This document shows positions 1 to 7,087 of a DNA stretch of 64,000 bases, in pieces. The stretch lies in assembly GCA_017432445.1 (NCBI GenBank), contig JAFRJC010000120.1, forward strand, positions 1 through 64,000, in the 5' to 3' direction. The translations under genes and the position numbers were made by a program. This DNA comes from Eggerthellaceae bacterium. Its GTDB lineage: Bacteria > Actinomycetota > Coriobacteriia > Coriobacteriales > Eggerthellaceae. Every line of letters starts with the position of its first letter. Within the stretch, counting starts at the first letter, position 1. The notes beneath the pieces were generated by a model, which did not search any database, had not been told where the DNA came from, and saw nothing but the letters and a program-made list of their open reading frames with translations.

Positions 1-198
1 ATGTGCCGGAAAGCGGCGCCTCCACGCCGAACACTCCCGCCCTGTCGAGCGGGGTTATCGCCTCGACTATTTCAAGCAGCGATATGCTTCGCGCATCGCG
101 GGCCAGCTCCAAGCTGCGCCTGCCCGGCCCGGTGTCGAGCAGGCCCGCCCGCTTCAGCTTCCCGTATATCCTTCGCACGATGACCGGATTGCAGCCAG
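1..198 (-). pseudogene. Partial inverted copy of an Rrf2 regulator gene
   Basis: These bases are the reverse complement of 4180-4377, inside the intact Rrf2-family gene at 4074-4604. I see one mismatch, changing one residue. The copy would be read on the minus strand, lacks the first ~36 codons of the gene, and runs off the window start, so its far end is unknown. At 199 it joins out of frame to an unrelated coding remnant, so no Rrf2 product can be made from what is visible. It is a recent segmental duplication or recombination scar. Confidence 0.85.
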
Positions 199-590
199 AC
201 CTCGTCGCCGATCTCGAGCTCGCCCGCAGACACCTCGACCGAGTCCAGCAGCTCCCCTAGGCGCTCGCCCTCGGGCATGCAGCGGTCGAAGTCGCGGATG
301 ATCTCGTCGAAGTCCCACTCGTGCTGCTCGACGAAGCCGTCGTAGAGGCCGACGCGGTCGACGATCTCCCAGCCGTCGATGACGTAGATGCCGTTGTCGC
401 CCAGGTCCATGCGCTCGTCAGTGGAGTACGGGCCGATGCCGACCGACAGGGTGCCGCCGAGGAAGTTGCCCATCACCTGGCACATCCTCGCCCAGCCGTA
501 CTCGTCGGAGCTGGGCGGCCGGTAGCCCTTTAGCTCGCAGTACTTCAGAAGCGGCTCGACGGTGTCGCGCCCGCCGTTCCAGTGGACGTT
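199..590 (-). pseudogene. Truncated accessory-element hypothetical protein
   Basis: The minus strand reads openly for about 130 codons, with NVHWNGG near its start and then KYCELKGYRPP, YGWARMCQVMGNFLGG and DNGIYVIDGWEIVDR. I associate this motif set with small proteins of unknown function from plasmids, phages and conjugative elements, from memory and without a search. The 5' end is lost at a 22-bp palindrome (588-609), with no start codon before it. The 3' end runs out of frame into the Rrf2 duplicate at 198. It is broken at both ends, and no function can be assigned. Confidence 0.6.
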
Positions 591-609
591 AAGCCGATAT
601 CGGCTTAAC
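588..609. repeat. 22-bp perfect palindrome at a gene breakpoint
   Basis: GTTAAGCCGAT is followed directly by its reverse complement ATCGGCTTAAC. It sits exactly where the coding remnant on the left ends, so it may mark a recombination junction. It could equally be an operator left behind. Confidence 0.7.
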
Positions 610-1100
610 CTGCATTAACCCGAGGAAATAACTAAGCCGAGGAAAACGCGGCAGCGCCTCTTCCGATCCTTTCCCCTGACACGATATCAGGAAATCGACA
701 TGTCAACGAACACGGGGCAAATTCAAATTCATGGCGCGCGGCGAACACCGACGACGCGGCGTTCGCGGGCGTCCGCCTGCGGATGAGGGGGATGTAGGGC
801 ACAAGGGTTCTCGCGGGGCCGGGAGCAGATTGCGAGGGCTCGGCGTGCACGTGGCCCGACGCCCCCTGCCGCTTTCTCGACAGGATGGCCCACTCGATCG
901 AGGGCTACGGCCTCTCGGTGCCGCAGCTCGCTGAGGCCGCGGGCATGCGCTACTCCAACGGCCCGAACACGGTCACGTTCTTCGGGGCCATCCTCTACCG
1001 CGAGCAGGGCGTCCCAGGAACAGTCCGAGCACTTCGGGTTTATGGTTGCGATTATGTCGTCGAGGTTGCGGGAACCCGAGCGCCGCGAGCGGTCACCCCG
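610..1100. other. Gene-poor degraded stretch
   Basis: No complete gene is visible. A plus-strand stretch at about 885-1010 (MAHSIEGYGLSVPQLAEAAG and onward) and a minus-strand stretch at about 1010-1095 (SRNLDDIIATINPKCSDC) look codon-biased, as if they were short gene fragments, but I recognise neither. They are probably decayed accessory genes. Confidence 0.4.
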
Positions 1101-1319
1101 TCACAGACGGATAGGGGCGAAGGTGAAGTCGCTCATCCCAGCGTCCGTAAGCTCACCCAGGCAGAAAGCCAGGTAGATGGGCGCGTAGAGCACGCTTCCC
1201 TCGCGGGAGATGTTGTTGCGCGAGAGCAGCATGCCCGTATCGGATTGGTAGAGCTTGAAGCGCTCGCGCACCTCGGTACGCTTGAGCGGGGGCTTCGCCT
1301 CGGCGGTTGCGCAAATCGG
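1101..1319 (-). pseudogene. Remnant of a DUF4143-type AAA ATPase
   Basis: The minus strand encodes TEVRERFKLYQSDTGMLLSR and then VLYAPIYLAFCLGELTDAG, ending with a stop at 1101-1103. The FKLY-x-SDTGML pattern resembles the start of the C-terminal domain of the AAA_14/DUF4143 ATPases that are abundant in Coriobacteriia. The ATPase core with its Walker motifs is absent and the sequence after SRNNIS does not look native, so I call it a fused remnant. Assignment rests on a short motif only. Confidence 0.45.
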
Positions 1320-1378
1320 AAAATAGATACTTTCTTATTATACGCAAATCGAGAAGTAGCATCTTTTTTATACGCAAA
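1308..1378 (-). repeat. Three spaced TTTGCG boxes
   Basis: On the minus strand the hexamer TTTGCG occurs three times, at 1373-1378, 1343-1348 and 1310-1315. The first two are within TTTGCGTATAA. The spacings of 30 and 33 bp are about three helical turns. This resembles a set of operator boxes upstream of the ATPase remnant, but no regulator is identified. Confidence 0.45.
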
Positions 1379-1523
1379 CTACCCCTTGTTTTGCCGAGAT
1401 GGGCATATCGCCGACGAGCCGTGTAGCAATCAAGCTTTCGAAATTCTGCCGTTCAAGCGCGATACCGTCGGAAGGGGACCCATTGTGCAGGCGCGACCGT
1501 CGCCCGCCAAGCCGGAAACCTCG

Positions 1524-2393
1524 CTAGCTGCGCCGCATGAAGGGGGCGATGGCGGCGCCGTCGGCGTAGCCTTTTGCGTACAGGGCGACGATCTTGTTGC
1601 GGTCGCGCGTGAGCGTCCCCATGCCCTCTATGTCGTCGGGGGCGACCACGAGCGCGACGCCGGACCGCTCGAGCACGAGCGCGTAATCGAGCTGTGCGTT
1701 GTACGTCGACGCGCGCAACTCCAGGAGCTCTGCCATGCGCGGATGCTCGCGTGCGGCCAGGCGCGCCGCTGCCTTATCCCGAAGCGCCTTTCTGCGAAAC
1801 GCCTTCGGCCGCGTCAGCACGACTACAACGCGCTCGCAGCCGGCGCCCAGCGCACGCCTCAGCGGTATCGGGTCGCTGAGCCCTCCGTCGCAAAACTCGC
1901 GTCCGCGCCAGCGGTACGGCTTGCACGCGACGGGCACCGACGACGACGCCTTGATCGCCCCCAGGTCGCCGGCGGAAAGCTCTGCCACGTCGAAGTAGCA
2001 CGCCGCACCGGTTCGGGCATCGGTCGCCACTAGCTCGCAGGGGACTCCTGCTTCGCGTACGGCCGCCACGTCCAGGGGATCTTCGCCGTCTTCCTGGGAG
2101 AGGGTGCCGTACACGTACTCCACGTCCAGAAACGAGCCCGATGCCCGAAGCGCCCCGAGGCCCATGAACGCGGGGCGGGCGCTGTAGTCGGCGTAGAAGC
2201 GCAGGTTGCGGCCTTTCTGGCCGGCGAGGAAGGCGGCGACGTTCGCGCTGCCGGCAGATACGCCTATGCAGTAGTCGAAACGGATGCCGTCGTCGATGCA
2301 CCGGTCGAGCACGCCGGCACCGTAGGCGCCGCGGAGACCGCCGCCGACGTCGATGAGGCCGACTTTCCGAGGCCCTTGCGCAACTGTGCCCAC
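1524..2393 (-). CDS. Patatin-like phospholipase
   Basis: The 289-residue protein has the full patatin catalytic set. GGGLRGAYGAGVLD (residues 17-30) forms the oxyanion loop, GVSAG carries the nucleophile Ser46, and DGG at 169-171 supplies the catalytic-dyad Asp169. It should be a serine acyl hydrolase acting on membrane lipids or acyl esters. There is no signal peptide, so it is probably cytosolic. The start is GTG; a GAGGAG Shine-Dalgarno lies just upstream, overlapping the end of the preceding radical SAM gene. That gene stops only 4 bases away, so the two are translationally coupled. The natural substrate cannot be told from sequence. Confidence 0.88.
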   Translation of the reverse strand: MGTVAQGPRKVGLIDVGGGLRGAYGAGVLDRCIDDGIRFDYCIGVSAGSANVAAFLAGQKGRNLRFYADYSARPAFMGLGALRASGSFLDVEYVYGTLSQEDGEDPLDVAAVREAGVPCELVATDARTGAACYFDVAELSAGDLGAIKASSSVPVACKPYRWRGREFCDGGLSDPIPLRRALGAGCERVVVVLTRPKAFRRKALRDKAAARLAAREHPRMAELLELRASTYNAQLDYALVLERSGVALVVAPDDIEGMGTLTRDRNKIVALYAKGYADGAAIAPFMRRS

Positions 2394-2397
2394 GAGG

Positions 2398-3822
2398 CTA
2401 CTCCTCGCCGAGCCTGCCGAGCTCGGCGAACTTGTGCAGGTCCGATTGGGCCATGCCGCCGTCGATGCGGTGCCTCAGCTCGAAGCGGGGGTCAGCCGGG
2501 TCCTCCCAGAGGCGGTTCGCGACCGGCTCCCATGCGCGCGCCACGTCGGCGCATTTCGCGCAGAGCTCGGCTGCCTCCTCGCCGTCCACGGGGTTGGTGG
2601 ACGCGGCGCCCGAGCGCTCCACCATCTGCGCGAGCTCTCCGGGATTGTCCAGTATGGGGCAGGGGCGCAACAGGTTCTCGTTGAACGGCTGACAGTCGTG
2701 GTATTCCATGAACAGGGGGCTCTTGAGCGCTTCGAGCAGCGTCGACTCGCGGATGTTCGCGTTCGAGTAATGGGCGAAGACGCACGGTTCCACATCGCCG
2801 GAAGCGGCTATGTGCAGGTAGCGCCTGCCGCCCGCGATGCATCCCCCCACGAACTCGCCGTCGTTCCAGAAATCCATGGTGAACAGGGGTTTTTCGTCGC
2901 GCATCTTCCGCACGAAATGATAGACGTACTCGCGCTGGTCTGCCGAGGCCATAAGGTCGGTAGGGGCGGATTTCCCGATGGGCATGTACGTGAACAGCCA
3001 TGCGAACAGCGCGCCCTGCTCGATCAGCCAATCGAAGAACTGCTCGCTTGCGACATCGTCCACGTTCGCCGACGTGTAGCAGCACGACACGCCGAAGGGG
3101 AGGCCCCGTTTGCGCATGAGCCGCATCGCCTCGGTCACCTTCGCGAACGTGCCCTCGCCGCGCCGCGAGTCGGTCGCCTCCCGGAACCCTTCGACGCTGA
3201 TGGCGGGCACGAAGTTGGCTACCCGCGCCATGTCCTCGACGAACGCGTCGTCTATGAGCGTCGCGTTGGTGAACGAGAGGAACAGGCAGTCGGGATGCTC
3301 CTCGCACAGTCGGATGAGGTCGCGCTTCCGCACGAGGGGCTCGCCTCCTGTGTAGATGTACACATGGGTGCCGAGCGCCTTGCCCTGGCGTATTATCGAG
3401 TCGATCTCGTCATAGCTCAGGTTCATCGTGCCTGCAAAATCGTTTGCCCAGCAGCCCCGGCAATGCAGGTTGCAGGCGCTCGTGGGGTCGAGCAGGATGG
3501 CCCAGGGTATGTTGCAGCCGTAATCATCCCGGTTCTTCTCCTGCATGGGCCAACAGGCCAGGTTCGCGCTGACGGCGAACGTCGTCCCCATGCGCTTGGC
3601 CACGTATCGATCGAGGTCGGCGATGCGCAGGATGAGCTCGTACCAATTGTTGCGCTCCTCGATGGCACGCCTGATCGACCTTCTTTGCGAGGGATACAGC
3701 TCTGCCGGCACCGCGCGGTCGACGAGGTCCATGATCTTGGGAATGTTGCGTTCGGGATCATCGAACAGGTAGCCAATCGCCTTTTCGACGGCTGCTGCCT
3801 CAAGTTTCGTCTTGATGCCCAT
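2398..3822 (-). CDS. Radical SAM/SPASM-like protein
   Basis: The 474-residue protein contains the radical SAM cluster motif CNLHCRGC (CxxxCxxC), followed by the SAM-binding GGEPL motif. A cysteine-rich C-terminal part (GGCIAGGRRYLHI, GDVEPCVF, LRPCPI and CAKC) resembles a SPASM or twitch domain holding extra Fe-S clusters. The ATG at 3822 is chosen because GAGGAGG lies just upstream; an upstream in-frame ATG would add 26 AT-rich, unlikely residues that cover the promoter. It forms an operon with the patatin gene and is divergent from an Rrf2 regulator, which suggests redox or Fe-S-dependent control. The substrate is unknown. SPASM proteins commonly modify peptides, but no precursor peptide gene is evident here. 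Confidence 0.85.
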   Translation of the reverse strand: MGIKTKLEAAAVEKAIGYLFDDPERNIPKIMDLVDRAVPAELYPSQRRSIRRAIEERNNWYELILRIADLDRYVAKRMGTTFAVSANLACWPMQEKNRDDYGCNIPWAILLDPTSACNLHCRGCWANDFAGTMNLSYDEIDSIIRQGKALGTHVYIYTGGEPLVRKRDLIRLCEEHPDCLFLSFTNATLIDDAFVEDMARVANFVPAISVEGFREATDSRRGEGTFAKVTEAMRLMRKRGLPFGVSCCYTSANVDDVASEQFFDWLIEQGALFAWLFTYMPIGKSAPTDLMASADQREYVYHFVRKMRDEKPLFTMDFWNDGEFVGGCIAGGRRYLHIAASGDVEPCVFAHYSNANIRESTLLEALKSPLFMEYHDCQPFNENLLRPCPILDNPGELAQMVERSGAASTNPVDGEEAAELCAKCADVARAWEPVANRLWEDPADPRFELRHRIDGGMAQSDLHKFAELGRLGEE

Positions 3823-3845
3823 CTCCGCCTCCTCGATTTCGATAA

Positions 3846-3912
3846 ACGTAACAATATAAGTTACAATATAAATCATATACTGGATAAATGCAACTATCAA
3901 AGTTACAATACC
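3846..3912. promoter_or_regulatory. AT-rich divergent promoter and candidate Rrf2 operator
   Basis: GTAAC-N7-GTTAC forms an inverted repeat at 3848-3864. The undecamer AAGTTACAATA occurs at 3858-3868 and again at 3900-3910, 42 bp apart (about four helical turns). The region lies between the radical SAM gene and the divergent Rrf2 gene and is far more AT-rich than its surroundings. It is a good candidate binding region for the Rrf2 protein. Confidence 0.5.
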
Positions 3913-4073
3913 TCAAGGGAACGCGTCTTTGCCCGGTTGCCCAGTAGGGGCGGGCGCTGCCCGCCTGTCCGAGCTGCGGCAACGGGCATGCGTCAGGCCG
4001 CCCCCGCTGGGAGATTGGCAATTGAGGCGCGTTTCCCCAGTGCGCACAATAGCTACAGGAGGGAAGGACGGCC

Positions 4074-4604
4074 ATGTCGAGGCGCGGAGAATCGCAAGTG
4101 GAGATAGCCCTGCTGGCACTGTTGCTGGCCGAGTTCTTCCCAGAGGTCGATGCCACAAGCGAGCTCATCGGCGAATGGGCTGGCTGCAATCCGGTCATCG
4201 TGCGAAGGATATACGGGAAGCTGAAGCGGGCGGGCCTGCTCGAAACCGGGCCGGGCAGGCGCAGCTTGGAGCTGGCCCGCGATGCGCGAAGCATATCGCT
4301 GCTTGAAATAGTCGAGGCGATAACCCCGCTCGACAGGGCGGGAGTGTTCGGCGTGGAGGCGCCGCTTTCCGGCACATGCTCCATCAAATCAGAGCTGTTC
4401 GGTACGTTGACGACGGAGCTCGACCAAGCCGTCGCGGCAATGCGGCAACGCTTGGCATCGACGACGCTTCACGACTATGCCATGCGCTTGCTCGATCGCT
4501 GTAACGTCCCCGCAGCTCAGAAGCTCAACGAGATTTTCAGCAACGTGGAGGAGGCCCAGAGGCGCCATCCAGCCGCCAGGCTGTCGAAGAAACTGCGCCG
4601 ATGA
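4074..4604 (+). CDS. Rrf2-family transcriptional regulator
   Basis: This 176-residue protein has the Rrf2 layout: an N-terminal winged helix with ELIGEWAGCNPVIVRRIYGK as recognition region (about residues 30-50), then SLLEIVEAI and a long dimerisation helix. The AGGAGGG ribosome site precedes the ATG. Its cysteines (one at residue 38, one near the middle, one in the C-terminal part) are not in the tight three-cysteine arrangement of IscR or NsrR, so Fe-S binding is uncertain. It is divergent from the radical SAM/patatin operon and probably controls it and itself. Its stop overlaps the ATG of an EamA remnant. A 198-bp inverted copy of this gene lies at the window start. Confidence 0.85.
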   Translation: MSRRGESQVEIALLALLLAEFFPEVDATSELIGEWAGCNPVIVRRIYGKLKRAGLLETGPGRRSLELARDARSISLLEIVEAITPLDRAGVFGVEAPLSGTCSIKSELFGTLTTELDQAVAAMRQRLASTTLHDYAMRLLDRCNVPAAQKLNEIFSNVEEAQRRHPAARLSKKLRR

Positions 4605-4774
4605 TAGCGCAAGGTCCCGCGGGGAATTGCGACACGCTGGGGTGCGTCGAGCCGGTGAGCGCGTCGCTGTTCCCGTTCCTCTGGCTGGGGACGCCCTATA
4701 TCCGAGCCGATGGGGTGGGCATGGCCCTCATGCTGGGCACGATAGCGCTCATCACCCTGGGCGGTCGCGATTGA
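4601..4774 (+). pseudogene. C-terminal remnant of an EamA/DMT transporter
   Basis: The 57-codon frame begins with an ATG that overlaps the Rrf2 stop. It encodes LGCVEPVSASLFPFLWLGTP followed by a hydrophobic helix rich in G, M, A and L. This matches the last two helices of drug/metabolite transporters, where EPVSA is typical. About 230 residues of a normal protein are missing. Confidence 0.6.
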
Positions 4775-4911
4775 GGCGGTGCTGCCTGGCGATGGCAAAC
4801 CGGAGCCAGTTCTTACTTTGACACTGCGATCAAGTATTGTTCTGGATTGCCATACCCGATTTATATCACTATTATCAGCCATAAGTAATATTGAAATATA
4901 GTTATGGCTGA

Positions 4912-5097
4912 TCTGGGCCTTTCGAAGTGGACAAGGCTTATGCTGCATCCTTGCAACACAAGGTGGCCAGTTTTGCCGGCGAGACAGGAACGCGGAAGGC
5001 TCTCCATCTCACGATGGTGAGCCCCCATGGCGTGAAGTGCAATACGTATTGGGGCGTCATCCAGTCGGAAATCACGGCAAACGATTTGTTCGTATGA
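4912..5097 (+). pseudogene. C-terminal remnant of an AAA-family ATPase
   Basis: An open frame beginning after a stop encodes PFEVDKAYAASLQHKVASF, then ETGTRKALHLTMVSPHGVK and YWGVIQSEITANDLF before the stop at 5095. This tail is typical of ATP-binding proteins of the AAA_14/DUF234-like kind (a memory-based judgement). No start codon, Walker motif or upstream frame remains. Confidence 0.5.
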
Positions 5098-5138
5098 ATG
5101 GCCACACGCTGAATAAATTTTTGCTCTGTTAGACCACT

Positions 5139-5474
5139 GTGGATACGAACCCCGAAAGCCCGCCGATGGCACACTTTTCCCGGGAAAGTGTGCTCATGTT
5201 GCTGTTCGTCGTCCCGCAGATCCTGCTCTCGGGGCTCTTCGACCTCTCGTCGGCGCCCGGTTGGCTCCAGGCGGTCAGCGCCTGCCTGCCGCTCACGTAC
5301 GGCGTGGACGCTCTGCGCGCGGTCATGCTCCGCGGCGCCGGGCTGCTCCAGATAGGATTCGACCTGGCGGTGATATGGGCCTTCGTGGCCGCGTTCTTCG
5401 CGCTGGCGCAGGTCGGCTTTCGCAAGAAGAGGGCAAAGGTGCGGCAAGCAGGCAGCCTGGCGCATGCGGATTAG
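5139..5474 (+). pseudogene. C-terminal remnant of an ABC-2 type permease
   Basis: About 95 residues match the last part of ABC-2 permeases: FVVPQILLSGLFDL, a helix break, LPLTYGVDALRAVML, then a final helix and a basic tail (FRKKRAKV). A full protein has around 250-380 residues and an ATPase partner, both missing. A 25-bp palindrome (5168-5192; arms GCACACTTT and AAAGTGTGC) lies where the native sequence starts. Confidence 0.65.
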
Positions 5475-5561
5475 GTCGAGGCCTGTCGCGAGCCCGCCGG
5501 GCCGGGCGTGCGGCGTGTTTGCAGGACCAGCCATCGGGCTGCCCGTCTCCGACGGCTCGAT

Positions 5562-5752
5562 ACAAACACTGCGAGGGGGGAACCGAAAACGCCGATTTTG
5601 ACGAATCGGGAGGAAATCGGGGGGAAAGACAGAGAGCACGTCCCGAAAGAGTCGAGGGAACGAGATAGCAAATTCGGCGTCTATCTGGGATTACGGTTTC
5701 AGAAACGGGAGAAACGAGGCGTCCCGATACGAAAGACACGTGCTCATAACCC
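5562..5752 (+). repeat. ~190-bp integration-arm repeat, copy 1
   Basis: The sequence is clearly related to 10603-10793 through shared blocks such as ACGCCGATTT, ATCGGGGGGAAAG, AGAGAGCACGTCCCGA and TATCTGGGAT. It ends with the tRNA-derived core GTGCTCATAACCC and then diverges. It probably represents an attachment arm of an integrative element. Unlike copy 2, the tRNA 3' part that should follow is lost after the first bases. Confidence 0.75.
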
Positions 5753-5792
5753 ACGTCGCAGCATTGAAAACCGAATACGGAATTCCTCACAT

Positions 5793-5869
<77 letters not shown>

Positions 5870-5878
5870 AAATCAAGT

Positions 5879-5910
5879 CCCTGACCTGCGAAAACGGTCA
5901 GGGATTTTTT
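5879..5910 (+). terminator. Terminator of the tRNA-Met gene
   Basis: CCCTGACC and GGTCAGGG form an 8-bp stem with a 9-nt loop, followed by A and six T. A diverged copy with the same flanks lies at 18721-18751. Confidence 0.9.
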
Positions 5911-6205
5911 ATTGCGGGGGAATTTTTCGCCCGGAAAAGCTTACCCCGCGACCCGATTTCGGGCCTTTCGAGAGGGGTCCGGGAGCCGTCCGAATCGCGG
6001 TTCCCGGGCCCCTTTTATCTTTCTCGCAGATAAACGCGCGGGGGAATTCGGGGGGAATGTTCTCGGGATGTCGCGCGGTTTCAGGGGCATCGCGGCACCA
6101 GCGGGGGGAATCGGAATCCCAACCCGCGTCGCTGCATTTCGCCTATCGACAGCAGCGAAAGGGGCCCATTCCCCCCCCTGCACGAGCACCTTCCCGAGCG
6201 CAGTT

Positions 6206-6540
6206 TTGAGAGCTGCCGATGACGCCGTAGCGCATATGGACGTTGTGCCGCGCTGCGAGGTGCGCCACGAAGGTTCCGCCCAGCGAGCAGCAGTAAGCCG
6301 CGCGGATCGCTCCGTCGTAGTGCTCTTGGATGTACGTTTCGATGCGCTTGACCTCGTCCATAACCGACACGTAGCTCTCGTCATCCGCCTCATCGAAACC
6401 GGTATAGGCAACGACCGCCACCAGGAAATCCTGGGCAAGCTCGTCGATTACGCTGCCGAAATTGCCCCTCCAGTAGCACATCGTTCCAGGTAGCAGCAGA
6501 ATACAGGGTTCCCTGCCTTTCCGAGCTCATGAATCCTCAT
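6206..6540 (-). pseudogene. Frameshifted, truncated alpha/beta hydrolase
   Basis: The ATG at 6540 overlaps the stop of the AraC-type gene and starts MRIHELGKAGNPV. A one-base deletion near 6500 then shifts the frame. In the next frame the protein continues LLLPGTMCYWRGNFGSVID and includes the nucleophile elbow CSLGGTF. It breaks off after RYGVIGSSQ, about 125 residues in, so the catalytic Asp and His are lost. It was probably cotranscribed with the AraC-type regulator before the element boundary cut it. Confidence 0.75.
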
Positions 6541-6989
6541 GCGTGCCTCACGCTCGATTCGCCCTTCCGGCGCCGGAATTCGTTTGGGGTGCAGCCGAGG
6601 CGTCTGCGAAATGCGTCGTTGAAAGCGCTCGGCTTGCTGTATCCGACAGCAGCGCCAACTTGCGCAACGGTGTAGCTGGTCGATTCGAGTAAATCCAGCG
6701 CGCGGTCGATGCGCTTGCCGGCTACGTAATCGCCAGGACTCGTACCGTACACGGCGTGGAAGCATTGTTTGAACTTGGTCAGCCCCATGCACGACTTGTG
6801 GGCAAGCGCGGCGGTTGGCAACTTCTCCGACAAGTGCTGCTCGATGTAGGCTGGAAGCATCTCGATGACGCGGCGGTCTTCTGCGCTGATATGTGCCACA
6901 TTCGATTCGCTACCCAGAATCTCGATTATCGTCAGGCTTCCCGTCGTCTTTGGCCCTCGCAAATCCACCGTTCGCGGCTCTTTCCTCAT
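6537..6989 (-). CDS. AraC-family transcriptional regulator (short form)
   Basis: The 150-residue product carries an AraC/XylS double helix-turn-helix in its C-terminal ~100 residues: KLPTAALAHKSCMGLTKFKQ, then GTSPGDYV, the second HTH YTVAQVGAAVGYSKPSAFN and the closing GCTPNEFRRR. The usual ~200-residue ligand-binding N-terminus is missing, so it is either a minimal or a 5'-truncated PchR-like regulator. The start is uncertain: ATG 6989 lies two bases from a palindromic operator and has no clear ribosome site, so transcription may be leaderless. It is divergent from the hybrid-cluster gene and precedes a hydrolase pseudogene. Confidence 0.75.
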   Translation of the reverse strand: MRKEPRTVDLRGPKTTGSLTIIEILGSESNVAHISAEDRRVIEMLPAYIEQHLSEKLPTAALAHKSCMGLTKFKQCFHAVYGTSPGDYVAGKRIDRALDLLESTSYTVAQVGAAVGYSKPSAFNDAFRRRLGCTPNEFRRRKGESSVRHA

Positions 6990-6990
6990 T

Positions 6991-7006
6991 TGTTGTAAAT
7001 ACAACA
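6991..7006. promoter_or_regulatory. Palindromic Crp/Fnr-type operator, hcp side
   Basis: TGTTGTAAATACAACA is a perfect 7-2-7 palindrome between the AraC-type gene and hcp. A one-mismatch version (TGTTGTAGTTGCAACA) lies at 9411-9426 between the Crp/Fnr gene and the ferredoxin gene, indicating a shared regulator. Confidence 0.7.
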
Positions 7007-7087
7007 TACAACGCCGCGCGGTCATCTTAATCTCGTCTCATCGATCCGGCGGGGTGCCGGCAGGCAGACGAGAGACAAGGAACCAAG

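Noticed and set aside
885-2033. Long plus-strand open frame across the patatin gene
   Set aside because: It is antisense to a gene with intact catalytic motifs, has no ribosome site or domain, and is explained by GC-rich codon bias.
2353-4107. 584-codon plus-strand open frame
   Set aside because: It is fully antisense to the radical SAM gene, whose motifs and ribosome site are convincing; the antisense product resembles nothing.
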